64,000 bases of DNA. Source: JAIBJN01 sp963775395. GTDB lineage: Bacteria > Actinomycetota > Thermoleophilia > Gaiellales > Gaiellaceae. This document shows, one piece after another, positions 1-7,811 of the stretch. Each line of letters opens with the position of its first letter. Positions within the stretch are counted from its first letter, which is position 1. The notes beneath the pieces were generated by a model. That model worked only from the letters and a program-made list of their open reading frames with translations, did not search any database and had not been told where the DNA came from. The stretch lies in assembly GCA_963775395.1 (NCBI GenBank), contig CAVZIX010000004.1:186001-250000 (forward strand), written 5' to 3'. The position numbers were made by a program, and so were the translations under genes.

Positions 1-1012
1 GCGGCGATCTCGTCCCTCCGACGGCCTCGATCCACTCGAGGTCGTACGCGTCCTCGCCCAGCGCCGCCCGGATGATCGGCTCGGCGTCCGCGGGAGTCTC
101 GCCGGGGAGCAGCCGGCAGTCGCACACGACCTCGACGAGGCCGGGGATGACGTTCGTGCGCCGGGAGCCCGTGATCATCGTCGGCGAGATGGCGATGCCG
201 AGGATCGGCTCCACCGTGGCGCGTAGCTCGGGCGGCAGGCTTCGGACGGTGCGCTCGAGCTCGCTCGGGGCCGGGACGCGGCCCAGGGCGGAGAAGAGCG
301 CCTCGGTCTCGGGAATGAGACGCGGTGGCTGGTGGATCTCTGCCACACGCTCGATGAGCCGGGCCGCGCGCACGAGCGCGTTGTCGGCGATCCCCGGCAT
401 GGAGGCGTGGCCGCTGCGGCCGTGGATGAGGAGCTTGAAGGGGGCGCTCATCTTCTCCGCCGTGGAGCACAGGTAGACCGGTTGTCCGTCCACGAGCACG
501 CGGTCGCCGCCGCCCTCGTTGACGCAGTAGTCGGCGCGGACGGCGTCAGGGTGCGCACGCACGAGCCAGGAGAGGCCCACGTCGACGCCGACCTCCTCGT
601 CGGCGGTCGCGGCGATCAGGAGGTCGCCGGCCGGCTCGAACCCCTCCCGGGCCAACGTGGTGATCGCGACGACGGCCGCGGCAACGTGGCCTTTCATGTC
701 GAGGGCGCCGCGGCCCCAGATGCACCCGTCGCGCAGCTCGCCAGACCAGGGATCGACCGACCACTCCTCGGGGTCGGCGACGACCGTGTCCGTGTGGCAG
801 AGGAGCAGCACGCTCGGCCCTTCGCCTCGCCCCGGCAAGCGCGCCACGAGATTCGCGCGCTCAGGTTCGCGGGCATAGAGCTCACACGTCAGACCGGCGC
901 CTTCCAGGTAGCCGCGGAGAAGCTCGGCCGCCTGCGTCTCGTTCCCGGGCGGGTTGGCCGTGTCGAGGCGCACCAGCTCCTGGAGGAGACGCGTGACTTC
1001 GTCCCGCAGCAT
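1..1012 (-). CDS. M20 family metallopeptidase (3' end cut by window edge)
   Basis: Zinc-dependent amidohydrolase of the M20 family (ArgE/DapE/carboxypeptidase G2 type), expected to cleave N-acyl amino acids or small peptides in the cytoplasm. The 337 visible codons read without a stop to position 2. They contain the metal motif LLLCHTDTV (His73), the bridging Asp105 in GRGALDMKG and the catalytic/metal Glu pair 139-140 in TADEEVG, followed by the lid domain with GRSGHAS. The ATG at 1012 was chosen because the ATG at 1023 is in another frame. The gene is divergent from rarA with only 20 bases between the starts. Which M20 substrate class it belongs to cannot be decided from the sequence. The last metal ligand lies outside the window. 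Confidence 0.9.
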   Translation of the reverse strand, partial: MLRDEVTRLLQELVRLDTANPPGNETQAAELLRGYLEGAGLTCELYAREPERANLVARLPGRGEGPSVLLLCHTDTVVADPEEWSVDPWSGELRDGCIWGRGALDMKGHVAAAVVAITTLAREGFEPAGDLLIAATADEEVGVDVGLSWLVRAHPDAVRADYCVNEGGGDRVLVDGQPVYLCSTAEKMSAPFKLLIHGRSGHASMPGIADNALVRAARLIERVAEIHQPPRLIPETEALFSALGRVPAPSELERTVRSLPPELRATVEPILGIAISPTMITGSRRTNVIPGLVEVVCDCRLLPGETPADAEPIIRAALGEDAYDLEWIEAVGGTRSP

Positions 1013-1032
1013 CGGGCGAGCATACTGACCGA

Positions 1033-2271
1033 GTGAGCGACCTCTTCTCGGACGCGGCCGCCGGGCGAGCGGCGGAGATCGCACCGCTCGCGGCCCGCCT
1101 GCGGCCGGAGCGTCTGGACGACTTCGTGGGGCAGGCGCGGGTCGTCGGCGAAGGCTCCGCACTCGCCCGGGCGATCGCCGAGGACCGCATGGGCTCGGCC
1201 GTCTTCTACGGGCCGCCCGGGAGCGGCAAGACGACGCTGGCGCGCATCGTGGCCGGCGCGACAGGGGCCGCGTTCGAGGAGCTGTCCGCGGTCTCCGCCT
1301 CGGTCGCCGACGTGCGCACGGTGCTCGCCCGCGCGACCGAGCGGCTGGGCGCCGAAGGCCGGAGGACGATCCTTTTCCTCGACGAGATCCACCGCTTCAA
1401 CAAGGCACAGCAGGACGCGCTCCTCCCCGCGGTCGAGTCCGGCCTCCTGACGCTGATCGGGGCGACGACCGAGAACCCGTACTTCGAGGTCAACTCGGCG
1501 CTCCTCTCGCGCACGCAGGTCTACGAGCTCGAACCGCTCACCCTCGACGACCTGGCGGAGATCGTCAGGCGGGGCGCGGCCCACCTGGGCGCGGAGGTGC
1601 CCGACGATCTCGTTGTCTCGATCGCCGGTCGAGCCGGTGGCGACGCGCGCAACGCGCTCAACATCCTCGAGCTCGCCTGGTCCACCGCGCAGTCGGAGAC
1701 TGCGGCGCTCGAGGAGCGGCACGTGGAGGACGCTGCCCGCAGACGCCCGGTCGTCTACGACAAGGGCGGCGACGCGCACTACGACTTCACCTCGGCGTTC
1801 ATCAAGGCCATCCGCGGGTCCGATCCTGACGCGGCGCTCTACTACCTGGCGGCGATGCTGGAGGGCGGCGAGGATCCGCGCTACATCGCCCGACGCCTGA
1901 TCGTCCACGCCTCCGAGGACATCGGCATGGCCGACTCGCAGGCGCTGCTCGTCGCCACGGCGGCCGCGCACGCCGTCGAGCACGTCGGGCTTCCGGAAGC
2001 ACAGCTCAACCTCGCGCACGCCACGATCTACCTCGCGAACGCCCCGAAGTCGAACGCGGTCATCAAGGCGATCGGCGCCGCGCGGGCCGACGTCCGCGAG
2101 CACGGTGCGATCCGGCCGCCGAAGGCTCTGCGGGACACGCACTACCGCGGCTCGAAGAAGCTCGGCCACGGCGAGGGGTACGTCTACCCGCCCGACGATC
2201 CCGCGGGCTACGACGTCGACTACCTCCCGGAGGAGCTCCGGGGCCGGAAGTACTACGAGCCACCGGAGTAG
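1033..2271 (+). CDS. rarA: replication-associated recombination protein A (RarA/MgsA AAA ATPase)
   Basis: AAA+ clamp-loader-like ATPase acting at stalled replication forks and single-strand DNA ends; the family forms tetramers. The protein is 412 aa, normal for the family. Walker A is GPPGSGKT at residues 60-67 and Walker B is FLDEIHRF with DE at 117-118. Sensor 1 is GATTENPYFEVN, and the C-terminal half carries the RarA oligomerisation region (VYDKGGDAHYDFTSAF, then YPPDDP near the end). It starts with GTG at 1033, 20 bases from the divergent M20 peptidase start, so the leader must be very short. The next gene on the strand lies 207 bases away behind palindromic repeats, so it is probably monocistronic. 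Confidence 0.95.
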   Translation: MSDLFSDAAAGRAAEIAPLAARLRPERLDDFVGQARVVGEGSALARAIAEDRMGSAVFYGPPGSGKTTLARIVAGATGAAFEELSAVSASVADVRTVLARATERLGAEGRRTILFLDEIHRFNKAQQDALLPAVESGLLTLIGATTENPYFEVNSALLSRTQVYELEPLTLDDLAEIVRRGAAHLGAEVPDDLVVSIAGRAGGDARNALNILELAWSTAQSETAALEERHVEDAARRRPVVYDKGGDAHYDFTSAFIKAIRGSDPDAALYYLAAMLEGGEDPRYIARRLIVHASEDIGMADSQALLVATAAAHAVEHVGLPEAQLNLAHATIYLANAPKSNAVIKAIGAARADVREHGAIRPPKALRDTHYRGSKKLGHGEGYVYPPDDPAGYDVDYLPEELRGRKYYEPPE

Positions 2272-2295
2272 CGCGGACGCGTCCCAGCCGGCCCG

Positions 2296-2316
2296 GTCCG
2301 GGGTCTGACCCCGGAC
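2296..2316. repeat. REP-like palindrome, copy 1
   Basis: Perfect inverted repeat with arms GTCCGGGGTC and GACCCCGGAC around a single central T. The core is repeated at 2415-2431. It lies in the 207-base gap between rarA and the ETF gene. Extragenic palindromes with a GGGGTC/GACCCC core resemble the REP sequences mobilised by RAYT transposases in other bacteria; no RAYT gene is present in this window. Confidence 0.7.
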
Positions 2317-2320
2317 ATGG

Positions 2321-2339
2321 CCAGGTGCCAGGCACTTGG
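2321..2339. repeat. short inverted repeat between the REP-like palindromes
   Basis: CCAGGTGCC and GGCACTTGG around a central A form a 9-base-pair arm pair with one G-T wobble. It sits 4 bases after the first large palindrome, so this region could also act as the rarA terminator. There is no T tract. Confidence 0.5.
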
Positions 2340-2414
2340 CCGCGGCTCCGGCGGCCGTGTCCCGCCCCACGAGCCCGCATGAGAGCATCCGAGGCACGTC
2401 CACGACAGACACGG

Positions 2415-2431
2415 CCGGGGTCTGACCCCGG
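2415..2431. repeat. REP-like palindrome, copy 2
   Basis: CCGGGGTC-T-GACCCCGG, identical in its core to the palindrome at 2296-2316, about 48 bases before the ETF start. Two identical cores within 140 bases support a genuine extragenic repeat rather than a chance hairpin. Confidence 0.7.
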
Positions 2432-2478
2432 GGCGTGGCCGGGGAGGACGGTGGAGGGGCACGGGATAGGCTCCCGGC

Positions 2479-4302
2479 GTGAAGATCGTCGTCCTCGTCA
2501 AGCAGGTCCCGAACCCGAGCCACGTCCGGCTCGACCCGGAGACGAAGCGGATGGTGAGAGAGGGCGTGCCGCTCGAGCTGAACGAGTTCGACGTGTACGC
2601 GGTAACCGAGGCGATCCGGCTCCGCGACGAGCACGGGGGCGAGGTGATCACGATGACGATGGGCCCGCCGCAGGCCGAGGAGGCGCTGCGCGTGACCCTC
2701 GCCATGGGCGCCGACCGCGCGATCCACCTGAACGACAAGGTCTTCGCGGTCGCCGACACGCTCGGCACGTCGAGAACCCTCGCCATGGCGATCGCCAAGG
2801 AGGGCGCCGATCTGGTCGTCTGCGGCCGCAAGACCGTGGACTCGGAGACCTGGCAGGTGCCGCCCGAGACCGCTGCCTTCCTCGGCTGGCCGCAGCTGAC
2901 GAGCGTTGACCGGCTGGCGCTCGCGGACGGCAAGCTCCGCGGGCGGCGCGAGACCGACGAGGGCTACGACACCTACGAGCTCGAGACGCCGGCTCTCGTC
3001 TCCGTGGCGGAGGGAATCAACGAGGGGATCTGGCCGGCGCGCAGGGACGTGGAGGCGACGTCGACCGAGGGCCGCGTCGCAACGTGGACCGCCGCCGACC
3101 TCGTGGAAGAGGTCCAGGAATACGACAAGCGCTTCGGGCAGACCGGTTCGCCCACGCGGGTCCTGGCCGTGAAGGACGCCACGCCCGAGCGGCGGGGTGA
3201 GATCGCCCGCTCGCCCGAGGCGGCTGCCGAGCGCGTCATCGAGCTTCTCCGAGAGGTCGAGCCTCCGCCGGCCTCGTCCTGGGAGAAACCGGAGCGCCTC
3301 GGGGCGAAGCCCGGCAAGGGCTACGACTGCTGGACCGTCGTCGAGGTGGTCGACGGCGCCCCGCGTCACGTGTCGCTCGAGCTGCTCGGCAAGGGCCGCG
3401 AGCTGGCGGGCAAGCTCGGGGGGTTGAACGTCGCGCTCGTCATCGGCCACGACCTGGACGGCGTCGCGCGCGAGGCAGCGCGGTACGGCGCCGAACGTGT
3501 GGTCGTCGTGGACGACGAGCGACTCGCCGACTACCACCCCGACCCGTACTTCTCGGCGTTGCGCCGGGTCGTCGAGTCGGAGCGCCCGCACGCGCTCCTC
3601 ATTCCCTCGACGATCATGGGCCGCGACTACGGGCCCCGCGTCGCCGGCGAGCTCGAGCTCGGCATGACCGGGGACTGCGTCGACCTCGGCATCGACAAGG
3701 GAGGGCGCCTGATCCAGTACAAGCCCGCCTACGGCGGCAACATCGTCTCCGTGATCATGGGCGCGACCACGCCGCAGCTCGCGACCGTGCGCCCCGGAAT
3801 GTTCGCCCCGGTGGAGCCGCGCGACGACGCCGAGGCGGAGATCGTCGAGCTGCCCGCCGGCGAGCTGGCCACGCCACGCACCGTCCTCGTCACCAGCGAG
3901 CATCGTCCGGACACCGCCGGCTACGAGCTCGATTCCGCGACGATCTGCCTCTGCGTCGGCAAGGGTGTCGGAAGCCCGGAGGCCGTGCCCGAGATCGAGG
4001 CCCTCGCGCGCCGTCTCGGCGCCGAGGTCGGCGGGAGTCGCGACGTGACCGACGCCGGCTGGCTGCCGAAGAACCGGCAGATCGGGCTGACCGGACGAGC
4101 CATCGCCCCGCGGCTCATGATCGAGGTCGGCGTCCGCGGCGCCTTCGAGCACATGATGGGATCCGTGAGGGCAGGCGTCATCGTCGGCCTGAACGCCAAC
4201 GAGCGCGCACCGATCTTCGAGCACGCCGACGTCGGAGTCGTCGGCGACTGGCGCGAGACGCTGCCGCCCCTCGTGGACGCGCTCGAGGGACAGCTGCCCT
4301 GA
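2479..4302 (+). CDS. electron transfer flavoprotein, beta and alpha subunits fused (EtfB-EtfA)
   Basis: Electron carrier that takes electrons from acyl-CoA and similar dehydrogenases and passes them to the quinone pool. The 607 aa chain is a fusion. Residues 1 to about 260 are EtfB: start MKIVVLVKQVPNP, nucleotide motif VVCGRKTVDSETWQVPPE. Residues about 285-607 are EtfA, ending in the FAD-binding region IGLTGRAIAP ... HMMGSVRAGVIVGLNANERAPIF-like, normally the most conserved part of EtfA. The starter is GTG at 2479. The usual genomic arrangement is two separate genes (fixA/fixB). Here there is no stop between the halves, only a linker near residues 255-290. The stop overlaps the start of the following hydrolase. 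Confidence 0.9.
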   Translation: MKIVVLVKQVPNPSHVRLDPETKRMVREGVPLELNEFDVYAVTEAIRLRDEHGGEVITMTMGPPQAEEALRVTLAMGADRAIHLNDKVFAVADTLGTSRTLAMAIAKEGADLVVCGRKTVDSETWQVPPETAAFLGWPQLTSVDRLALADGKLRGRRETDEGYDTYELETPALVSVAEGINEGIWPARRDVEATSTEGRVATWTAADLVEEVQEYDKRFGQTGSPTRVLAVKDATPERRGEIARSPEAAAERVIELLREVEPPPASSWEKPERLGAKPGKGYDCWTVVEVVDGAPRHVSLELLGKGRELAGKLGGLNVALVIGHDLDGVAREAARYGAERVVVVDDERLADYHPDPYFSALRRVVESERPHALLIPSTIMGRDYGPRVAGELELGMTGDCVDLGIDKGGRLIQYKPAYGGNIVSVIMGATTPQLATVRPGMFAPVEPRDDAEAEIVELPAGELATPRTVLVTSEHRPDTAGYELDSATICLCVGKGVGSPEAVPEIEALARRLGAEVGGSRDVTDAGWLPKNRQIGLTGRAIAPRLMIEVGVRGAFEHMMGSVRAGVIVGLNANERAPIFEHADVGVVGDWRETLPPLVDALEGQLP

Positions 4303-5060
4303 TCCTCAACGTCCACGAATGGGGCGCTCCGGACGCGCCGTCGCTCGTCTGCCTGCACGGCGTCTCCGGGCACGGCAGGCGCTTTCGGCGACTGATCGAG
4401 GAGCATCTCGCCGACCGCTTCCATGTCCGCGCGCTGGACCTGCGCGGCCACGGCCGGTCCGGCTGGGAGGAGCCGTGGACGCTCGACCGGCACGTCGAGG
4501 ACGTGCTCGAGACGGTCACGGAGCCGGCGGCCTGGATCGGCCACAGCTTCGGCGGGCGCCTCATCGTCGAGGTGACCGCGCGGCGGCCCGAGCTCGTCGA
4601 GCGGGCCGTCCTTCTCGACCCCGCGCTCTGGGTCCCGCCCGACGACGCGGAGAGCGCTGCGCAGTACGAGCTGGCCAAGGGGCCCTGGGCGTCCGTGGAG
4701 GAAGCGCTCGAGGCGCGCGCGGCGACCGTCGAGCACACACCGCGGGAGCTCCTCGAGGAGGAGATGCGCGAGCATCTCGTCGCGCAGCCCGACGGAACCT
4801 GGTTCTACCGCTACTCGCGGGAGGTCGTGGCCGCCGCCTATCGCGAGATGGCGACCTTCCCGCCGCCCTGGGACGCGCTGCGGGTGCCGACGCTCCTCGT
4901 GGTCGCGGATCACGGAAAGCTCGTCAGCGCGGCCGAGCTGGAGCACTATCGCCGCGCACTCGGCGATCTCCTGGAGGTCGCCGTCGTCCCAGGCGGACAC
5001 ATCGTGCTCTGGGACGCCTACGAGGAGACGTCCGCGGCGATCACGGCCTTCCTGGGCTAG
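4299..5060 (+). CDS. alpha/beta fold hydrolase, probable CTG start
   Basis: Cytoplasmic alpha/beta hydrolase of 253 aa; substrate unknown. The oxyanion motif HGVSGHG is near residues 20-26, the nucleophile elbow is GHSFGG and the catalytic His lies in PGGHIVLWD. No in-frame ATG, GTG or TTG exists before 4503, and a start there would delete the HG oxyanion motif and the first strands. CTG at 4299 overlaps the ETF stop as CTGA and gives a natural N-terminus (M)ILNVHEWG, so CTG is the best start. It is probably translationally coupled to the ETF gene. It converges on the arginase gene and shares CTAG at 5057-5060, so both stops overlap. Confidence 0.85.
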   Translation: MILNVHEWGAPDAPSLVCLHGVSGHGRRFRRLIEEHLADRFHVRALDLRGHGRSGWEEPWTLDRHVEDVLETVTEPAAWIGHSFGGRLIVEVTARRPELVERAVLLDPALWVPPDDAESAAQYELAKGPWASVEEALEARAATVEHTPRELLEEEMREHLVAQPDGTWFYRYSREVVAAAYREMATFPPPWDALRVPTLLVVADHGKLVSAAELEHYRRALGDLLEVAVVPGGHIVLWDAYEETSAAITAFLG

Positions 5061-5965
5061 AGGATCCGCGCGCCGAAGGCGCTCGCGACCAGCTCGACGG
5101 CCAGCGCCGCGGTCTCGTTGCCGCGGTCGAGGATCGGGTTGACCTCGACGACCTCGAGCGAGCTGAGCAGGCCCGACTCGGCGACGAGCTCCATCGCCAG
5201 GTGGGCCTCCCGGTAGGAAAGGCCGCCGCGGACAGGCGTGCCCACACCGGGCGCCACGTCGGGGTCGACGACGTCCATGTCGACCGAGACGTGGACGAAC
5301 GAGGCCTCACCGACCCGCTCCAGAGCCTCGCGGACGACGGGCTCGATGCCGCGCCGGTCGATCTCGCTCATCGTGTAGGCGCCGATGCCGCTCTCCCGGA
5401 CGTAGGCGCGCTCGCCCTCGTCCAGAGACCGCACGCCGACGAGGACGACGTGCGCAGGATCGAGCGCGGGCAGCGGCCAGACGTCGCTGGCGAAGGACTC
5501 CGTGTCGCGCCCGAGCGCAGCGCCAAGCGGCATCCCGTGAACGTTTCCGCTCGGCGTGGTCGCCGGCGTGTTCAGGTCGCCGTGCGCGTCGAACCAGATC
5601 GCCCCGCCGGTGCCGTGCACCGAAGCCATGCCTCCGAGCGTCCCGAGCGCGATCGAGTGGTCGCCGCCGAGCACGATCGGCGTGCGCTCCTCCCCGACCG
5701 CCCGTGCCACGGCGCGGGCGATGCGCTCGCAGGTCGCCTTGATCTCCGTCAGGAAGCGCGCCTTCGGGTCGCCGCTCGCGGTCGCCTCCGCAACGGCCGT
5801 GGGCACGTTGCCCCAGTCGGCGCAGCCAATGCCCAGGTCGCCGAGGCGGTCGTCGAGATCCGCGTACCGGATCGCCGACGGCCCCATGTCGACACCGCGC
5901 CTGCCTGCGCCGAGATCGAGCGCCGCCCCGATGACGGCGACGTTCCTGCCATTCCGGTCGGTCAC
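5057..5965 (-). CDS. rocF: arginase (ureohydrolase family)
   Basis: Binuclear manganese ureohydrolase that converts L-arginine to ornithine and urea. The 302 aa protein carries all family signatures: GGDHSIALG (first Mn His/Asp), WFDAHGDLNTP and SVDMDVVDPD (Mn-binding Asp residues). The ending EVNPILD ... NETAALAVEL ... FGARIL is typical of true arginases rather than agmatinases. The GTG start lies at 5965, 29 bases from the divergent tRNA-Phe gene. The stop overlaps the convergent hydrolase stop by 4 bases. Agmatinase or formiminoglutamase activity cannot be fully excluded without modelling. Confidence 0.9.
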   Translation of the reverse strand: MTDRNGRNVAVIGAALDLGAGRRGVDMGPSAIRYADLDDRLGDLGIGCADWGNVPTAVAEATASGDPKARFLTEIKATCERIARAVARAVGEERTPIVLGGDHSIALGTLGGMASVHGTGGAIWFDAHGDLNTPATTPSGNVHGMPLGAALGRDTESFASDVWPLPALDPAHVVLVGVRSLDEGERAYVRESGIGAYTMSEIDRRGIEPVVREALERVGEASFVHVSVDMDVVDPDVAPGVGTPVRGGLSYREAHLAMELVAESGLLSSLEVVEVNPILDRGNETAALAVELVASAFGARIL

Positions 5966-5977
5966 GGCCCGTGAGGC

Positions 5978-5983
5978 TACACT
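5978..5983 (+). promoter_or_regulatory. candidate -10 hexamer TACACT for tRNA-Phe
   Basis: TACACT lies 10 bases before the mature 5' end of tRNA-Phe, the right distance for a start just upstream of the tRNA. The same hexamer precedes the genes at 28266 and 61589 at similar spacing. No clear -35 is seen. Confidence 0.4.
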
Positions 5984-5993
5984 TCGATGCCGC

Positions 5994-6066
5994 GGCGAGG
6001 TAGCTCAGTTGGTAGAGCACACGGCTGAAAACCGTGGTGTCGCCGGTTCGATTCCGGCCCTCGCCA
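5994..6066 (+). tRNA. tRNA-Phe (GAA)
   Basis: A 73-nt cloverleaf folds fully: acceptor GGCGAGG/CCTCGCC with discriminator A, D arm GCTC/GAGC, anticodon stem CACGG/CCGTG around loop CTGAAAA (anticodon GAA at 6027-6029), and T arm GCCGG-TTCGATT-CCGGC. CCA is not encoded. No integrase gene or duplicated 3' end is seen, so this copy does not look like an occupied attachment site. Confidence 0.97.
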
Positions 6067-6156
6067 CTGGAGGTTTCTTGCTTCCGTTCTTGGAACTCGC
6101 TACAAGAGACTGGCTCGAAGTCTCCAGGCATCAGGGCGCACGCCGAGTCCAGTCCC

Positions 6157-6174
6157 TGCCAATAACGATTGGCA
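6157..6174. other. short perfect hairpin downstream of tRNA-Phe
   Basis: TGCCAAT-AACG-ATTGGCA forms a 7-base-pair stem with a 4-base loop about 90 bases after the tRNA and 69 bases before msrA. No T tract follows. It could end the tRNA transcript or be a processing site; the function is not clear. Confidence 0.35.
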
Positions 6175-6202
6175 CGCGCGCCGCGAGCCGATGCGCCGAA
6201 GG

Positions 6203-6208
6203 TACATT
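6203..6208 (+). promoter_or_regulatory. candidate -10 TACATT for msrA
   Basis: TACATT sits 35 bases upstream of the msrA ATG and one base from the TACACT hexamer seen elsewhere. It would give a leader of about 30 bases carrying the strong ribosome binding site GGGAGGAG. No convincing -35 is visible. Confidence 0.35.
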
Positions 6209-6243
6209 GACTGCGGAGTTGTGATTCGTCAGGGAGGAGCGCG

Positions 6244-6765
6244 ATGAGTGGTTCGGTCGAGAAGGCGATTCTCGCGGGCGGGTGCTTCTGGGGAATGCAG
6301 GACCTCATCCGGAGGCGGCCGGGCGTCCTGGAGACGAGGGTCGGCTACACGGGCGGCGACGTCCCGAACGCCACCTACCGCAACCACGGCACGCACGCGG
6401 AGGCGATCGAGATCGTCTTCGACCCGGAGCAGACGTCCTACCGGGACCTGCTCGAGCTCTTCTTCCAGATTCATGACCCGACGACGCTGAACCGTCAGGG
6501 GAACGACACCGGGACGAGTTACCGCTCGGCGATCTACTACCTCGACGAGGAGCAGCGCCGCGTCGCGGAGGAGACGATCGCCGATGTCGAGGCTTCCGGC
6601 CTCTGGCCGGGGAAGGTCGTCACCGAGGTCGAGCCGGCAGGGCCGTTCTGGGAGGCCGAGCCGGAGCACCAGGACTACCTCGAGAAGTACCCCAACGGCT
6701 ACACGTGCCACTTCCCCCGGCCTGGCTGGGTCCTCCCTCGCCGCGCGCCGGCAGCCGCCGGCTAA
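6244..6765 (+). CDS. msrA: peptide-methionine (S)-S-oxide reductase MsrA
   Basis: Repairs oxidised methionine by reducing methionine-S-sulfoxide, using thioredoxin as electron donor. The 173 aa protein has the catalytic motif GGCFWG with Cys14, followed by VGYTGG and the conserved YRNHGTHAEAIEIVFDP block. The only other cysteine is in the C-terminal YTCHFPRPGW segment, which may be the resolving Cys. The ATG at 6244 follows GGGAGGAG. The gene stands alone and converges on a thioredoxin-like gene, a possible though unproven functional link. Confidence 0.95.
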   Translation: MSGSVEKAILAGGCFWGMQDLIRRRPGVLETRVGYTGGDVPNATYRNHGTHAEAIEIVFDPEQTSYRDLLELFFQIHDPTTLNRQGNDTGTSYRSAIYYLDEEQRRVAEETIADVEASGLWPGKVVTEVEPAGPFWEAEPEHQDYLEKYPNGYTCHFPRPGWVLPRRAPAAAG

Positions 6766-6795
6766 CGGCCTCACGACGGCTGTTATCTCGCGCGC

Positions 6796-6815
6796 GGTCC
6801 CCCGTGAGGGGAACC
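6796..6815. terminator. candidate bidirectional terminator hairpin
   Basis: GGTCCCCC-GTGA-GGGGAACC forms an 8-base arm pair with one mismatch and a GNRA-type tetraloop in the 77-base gap between convergent msrA and the thioredoxin-like gene. It has no T tract, which is common for terminators in GC-rich actinobacteria. Confidence 0.45.
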
Positions 6816-6842
6816 TGCGCTGGCGTCAATGTGGCGGTGCGT

Positions 6843-7797
6843 CTACCCGAACGTGAAGGCGTACGCCTCGGCGCCGGGCTCGAGGAACGTGATCTCCAGC
6901 GTTCGCTCGCGGACCGCGTCCTGCTGGCGCACGAGCTGGTACATCCGGCCGTGCTGGAGCACGCCGTTCCCCTCGTCGTCGACGTCTACGCCGTGTGACG
7001 GGCCCGGAGGCTCGCCGTCGACGAGCACCCGGAAGGGAATCGGCTCGCTCGCTCCGGGAGAGAGCACGAGATGCGCGTCGCGCGCGTCGAACCGGAAGGC
7101 GATGCTGCCGCCGGCCTCTCCGAGCACGACATTCTCACGCCCGACCGTCCACGCCCCGGCGAGCGCCCAGTGGCCGGAGCGCAGGCGGTCGGGGAGCTCG
7201 TACACGCGGGCTTCGTTGGGCGCGGCCTCGCCCGGAGATGCGAAGCGCTCGCCGCGCCCGTAGCCGAGGTACGTCTCGGCCGTCCGCAGATGATCCCAGT
7301 CGGCCTCGGCCTCCACACCGACCCCTACGACGGGGACGAGTTCGCGCTCGATCCCGAGGAGGTCCTGGATCACGCGCTCCGATTGCTCGTAGCGTCCTTC
7401 GCCGAAGTGCTCGTCGCGGATGATCCCCTCCCGATCGACGAAGTAGAGCGCCGGCCAATAGTGGTTGTCGAAGGCGCTCCAAATCCCGTAGTCGTTGTCG
7501 AGCGCGACCGGGTAGTCGATGCTCTCGCTCCTCCGTCGCCCGCCGCACGAGATCAACGTCGTGCTCGAACGAGAACTCCGGGGTGTGGGCTCCGATCACG
7601 ACCAGCCCGTCGTCTCGATAGGCCTGCGACCACGCCCGGACGTACGGCTCCTGGCGTAGCCAGTTGATGCAGGTGAGCGTCCAGAAGTTCACGACGACGA
7701 CGCTGCCGCGCAGCCCGGCGGGGTCGAGTGGCTCGGAGTTGAGCCACCCGGTCGCCCCGTCGAGCTGCGGCATGTGAACAGTTCCGAACAGGGTCAT
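6843..7797 (-). pseudogene. thioredoxin-like redoxin domain protein, broken by one frameshift
   Basis: Thiol-disulfide/redoxin protein resembling the C-terminal part of DipZ-type proteins. The first frame runs from ATG 7797 and gives NFWTLTCINWLRQEPYVRAW and FSFEHDVDLVRRATEER. The second frame then continues with SIDYPVALDNDYGIWSAFDNHYWPALYFVD and a DipZ-like beta-rich tail to the stop at 6843. The two halves join as one family domain if a single extra base near 7530-7545 (in CGAGAGC, read on the minus strand) is removed. The active site is CINW, so there is one Cys and no CXXC, as in several DipZ relatives. A good GGAGG precedes the start and the epoxide hydrolase gene is 14 bases upstream. 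Either a true frameshift or a sequencing error. Confidence 0.75.
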
Positions 7798-7811
7798 CTA
7801 GCGACCTCCGA

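Noticed and set aside
889..4224. Open frame of more than 1100 codons on the minus strand opposite rarA and the ETF gene
   Set aside because: Composition is rich in Arg, Gly, Asp and His with no recognisable domain. It runs antisense to two well-supported genes and arises from the codon bias of GC-rich DNA.
5994..6174. tRNA-Phe as a phage or island attachment site
   Set aside because: No duplicated tRNA 3' end, integrase gene or change of gene content was found next to it.
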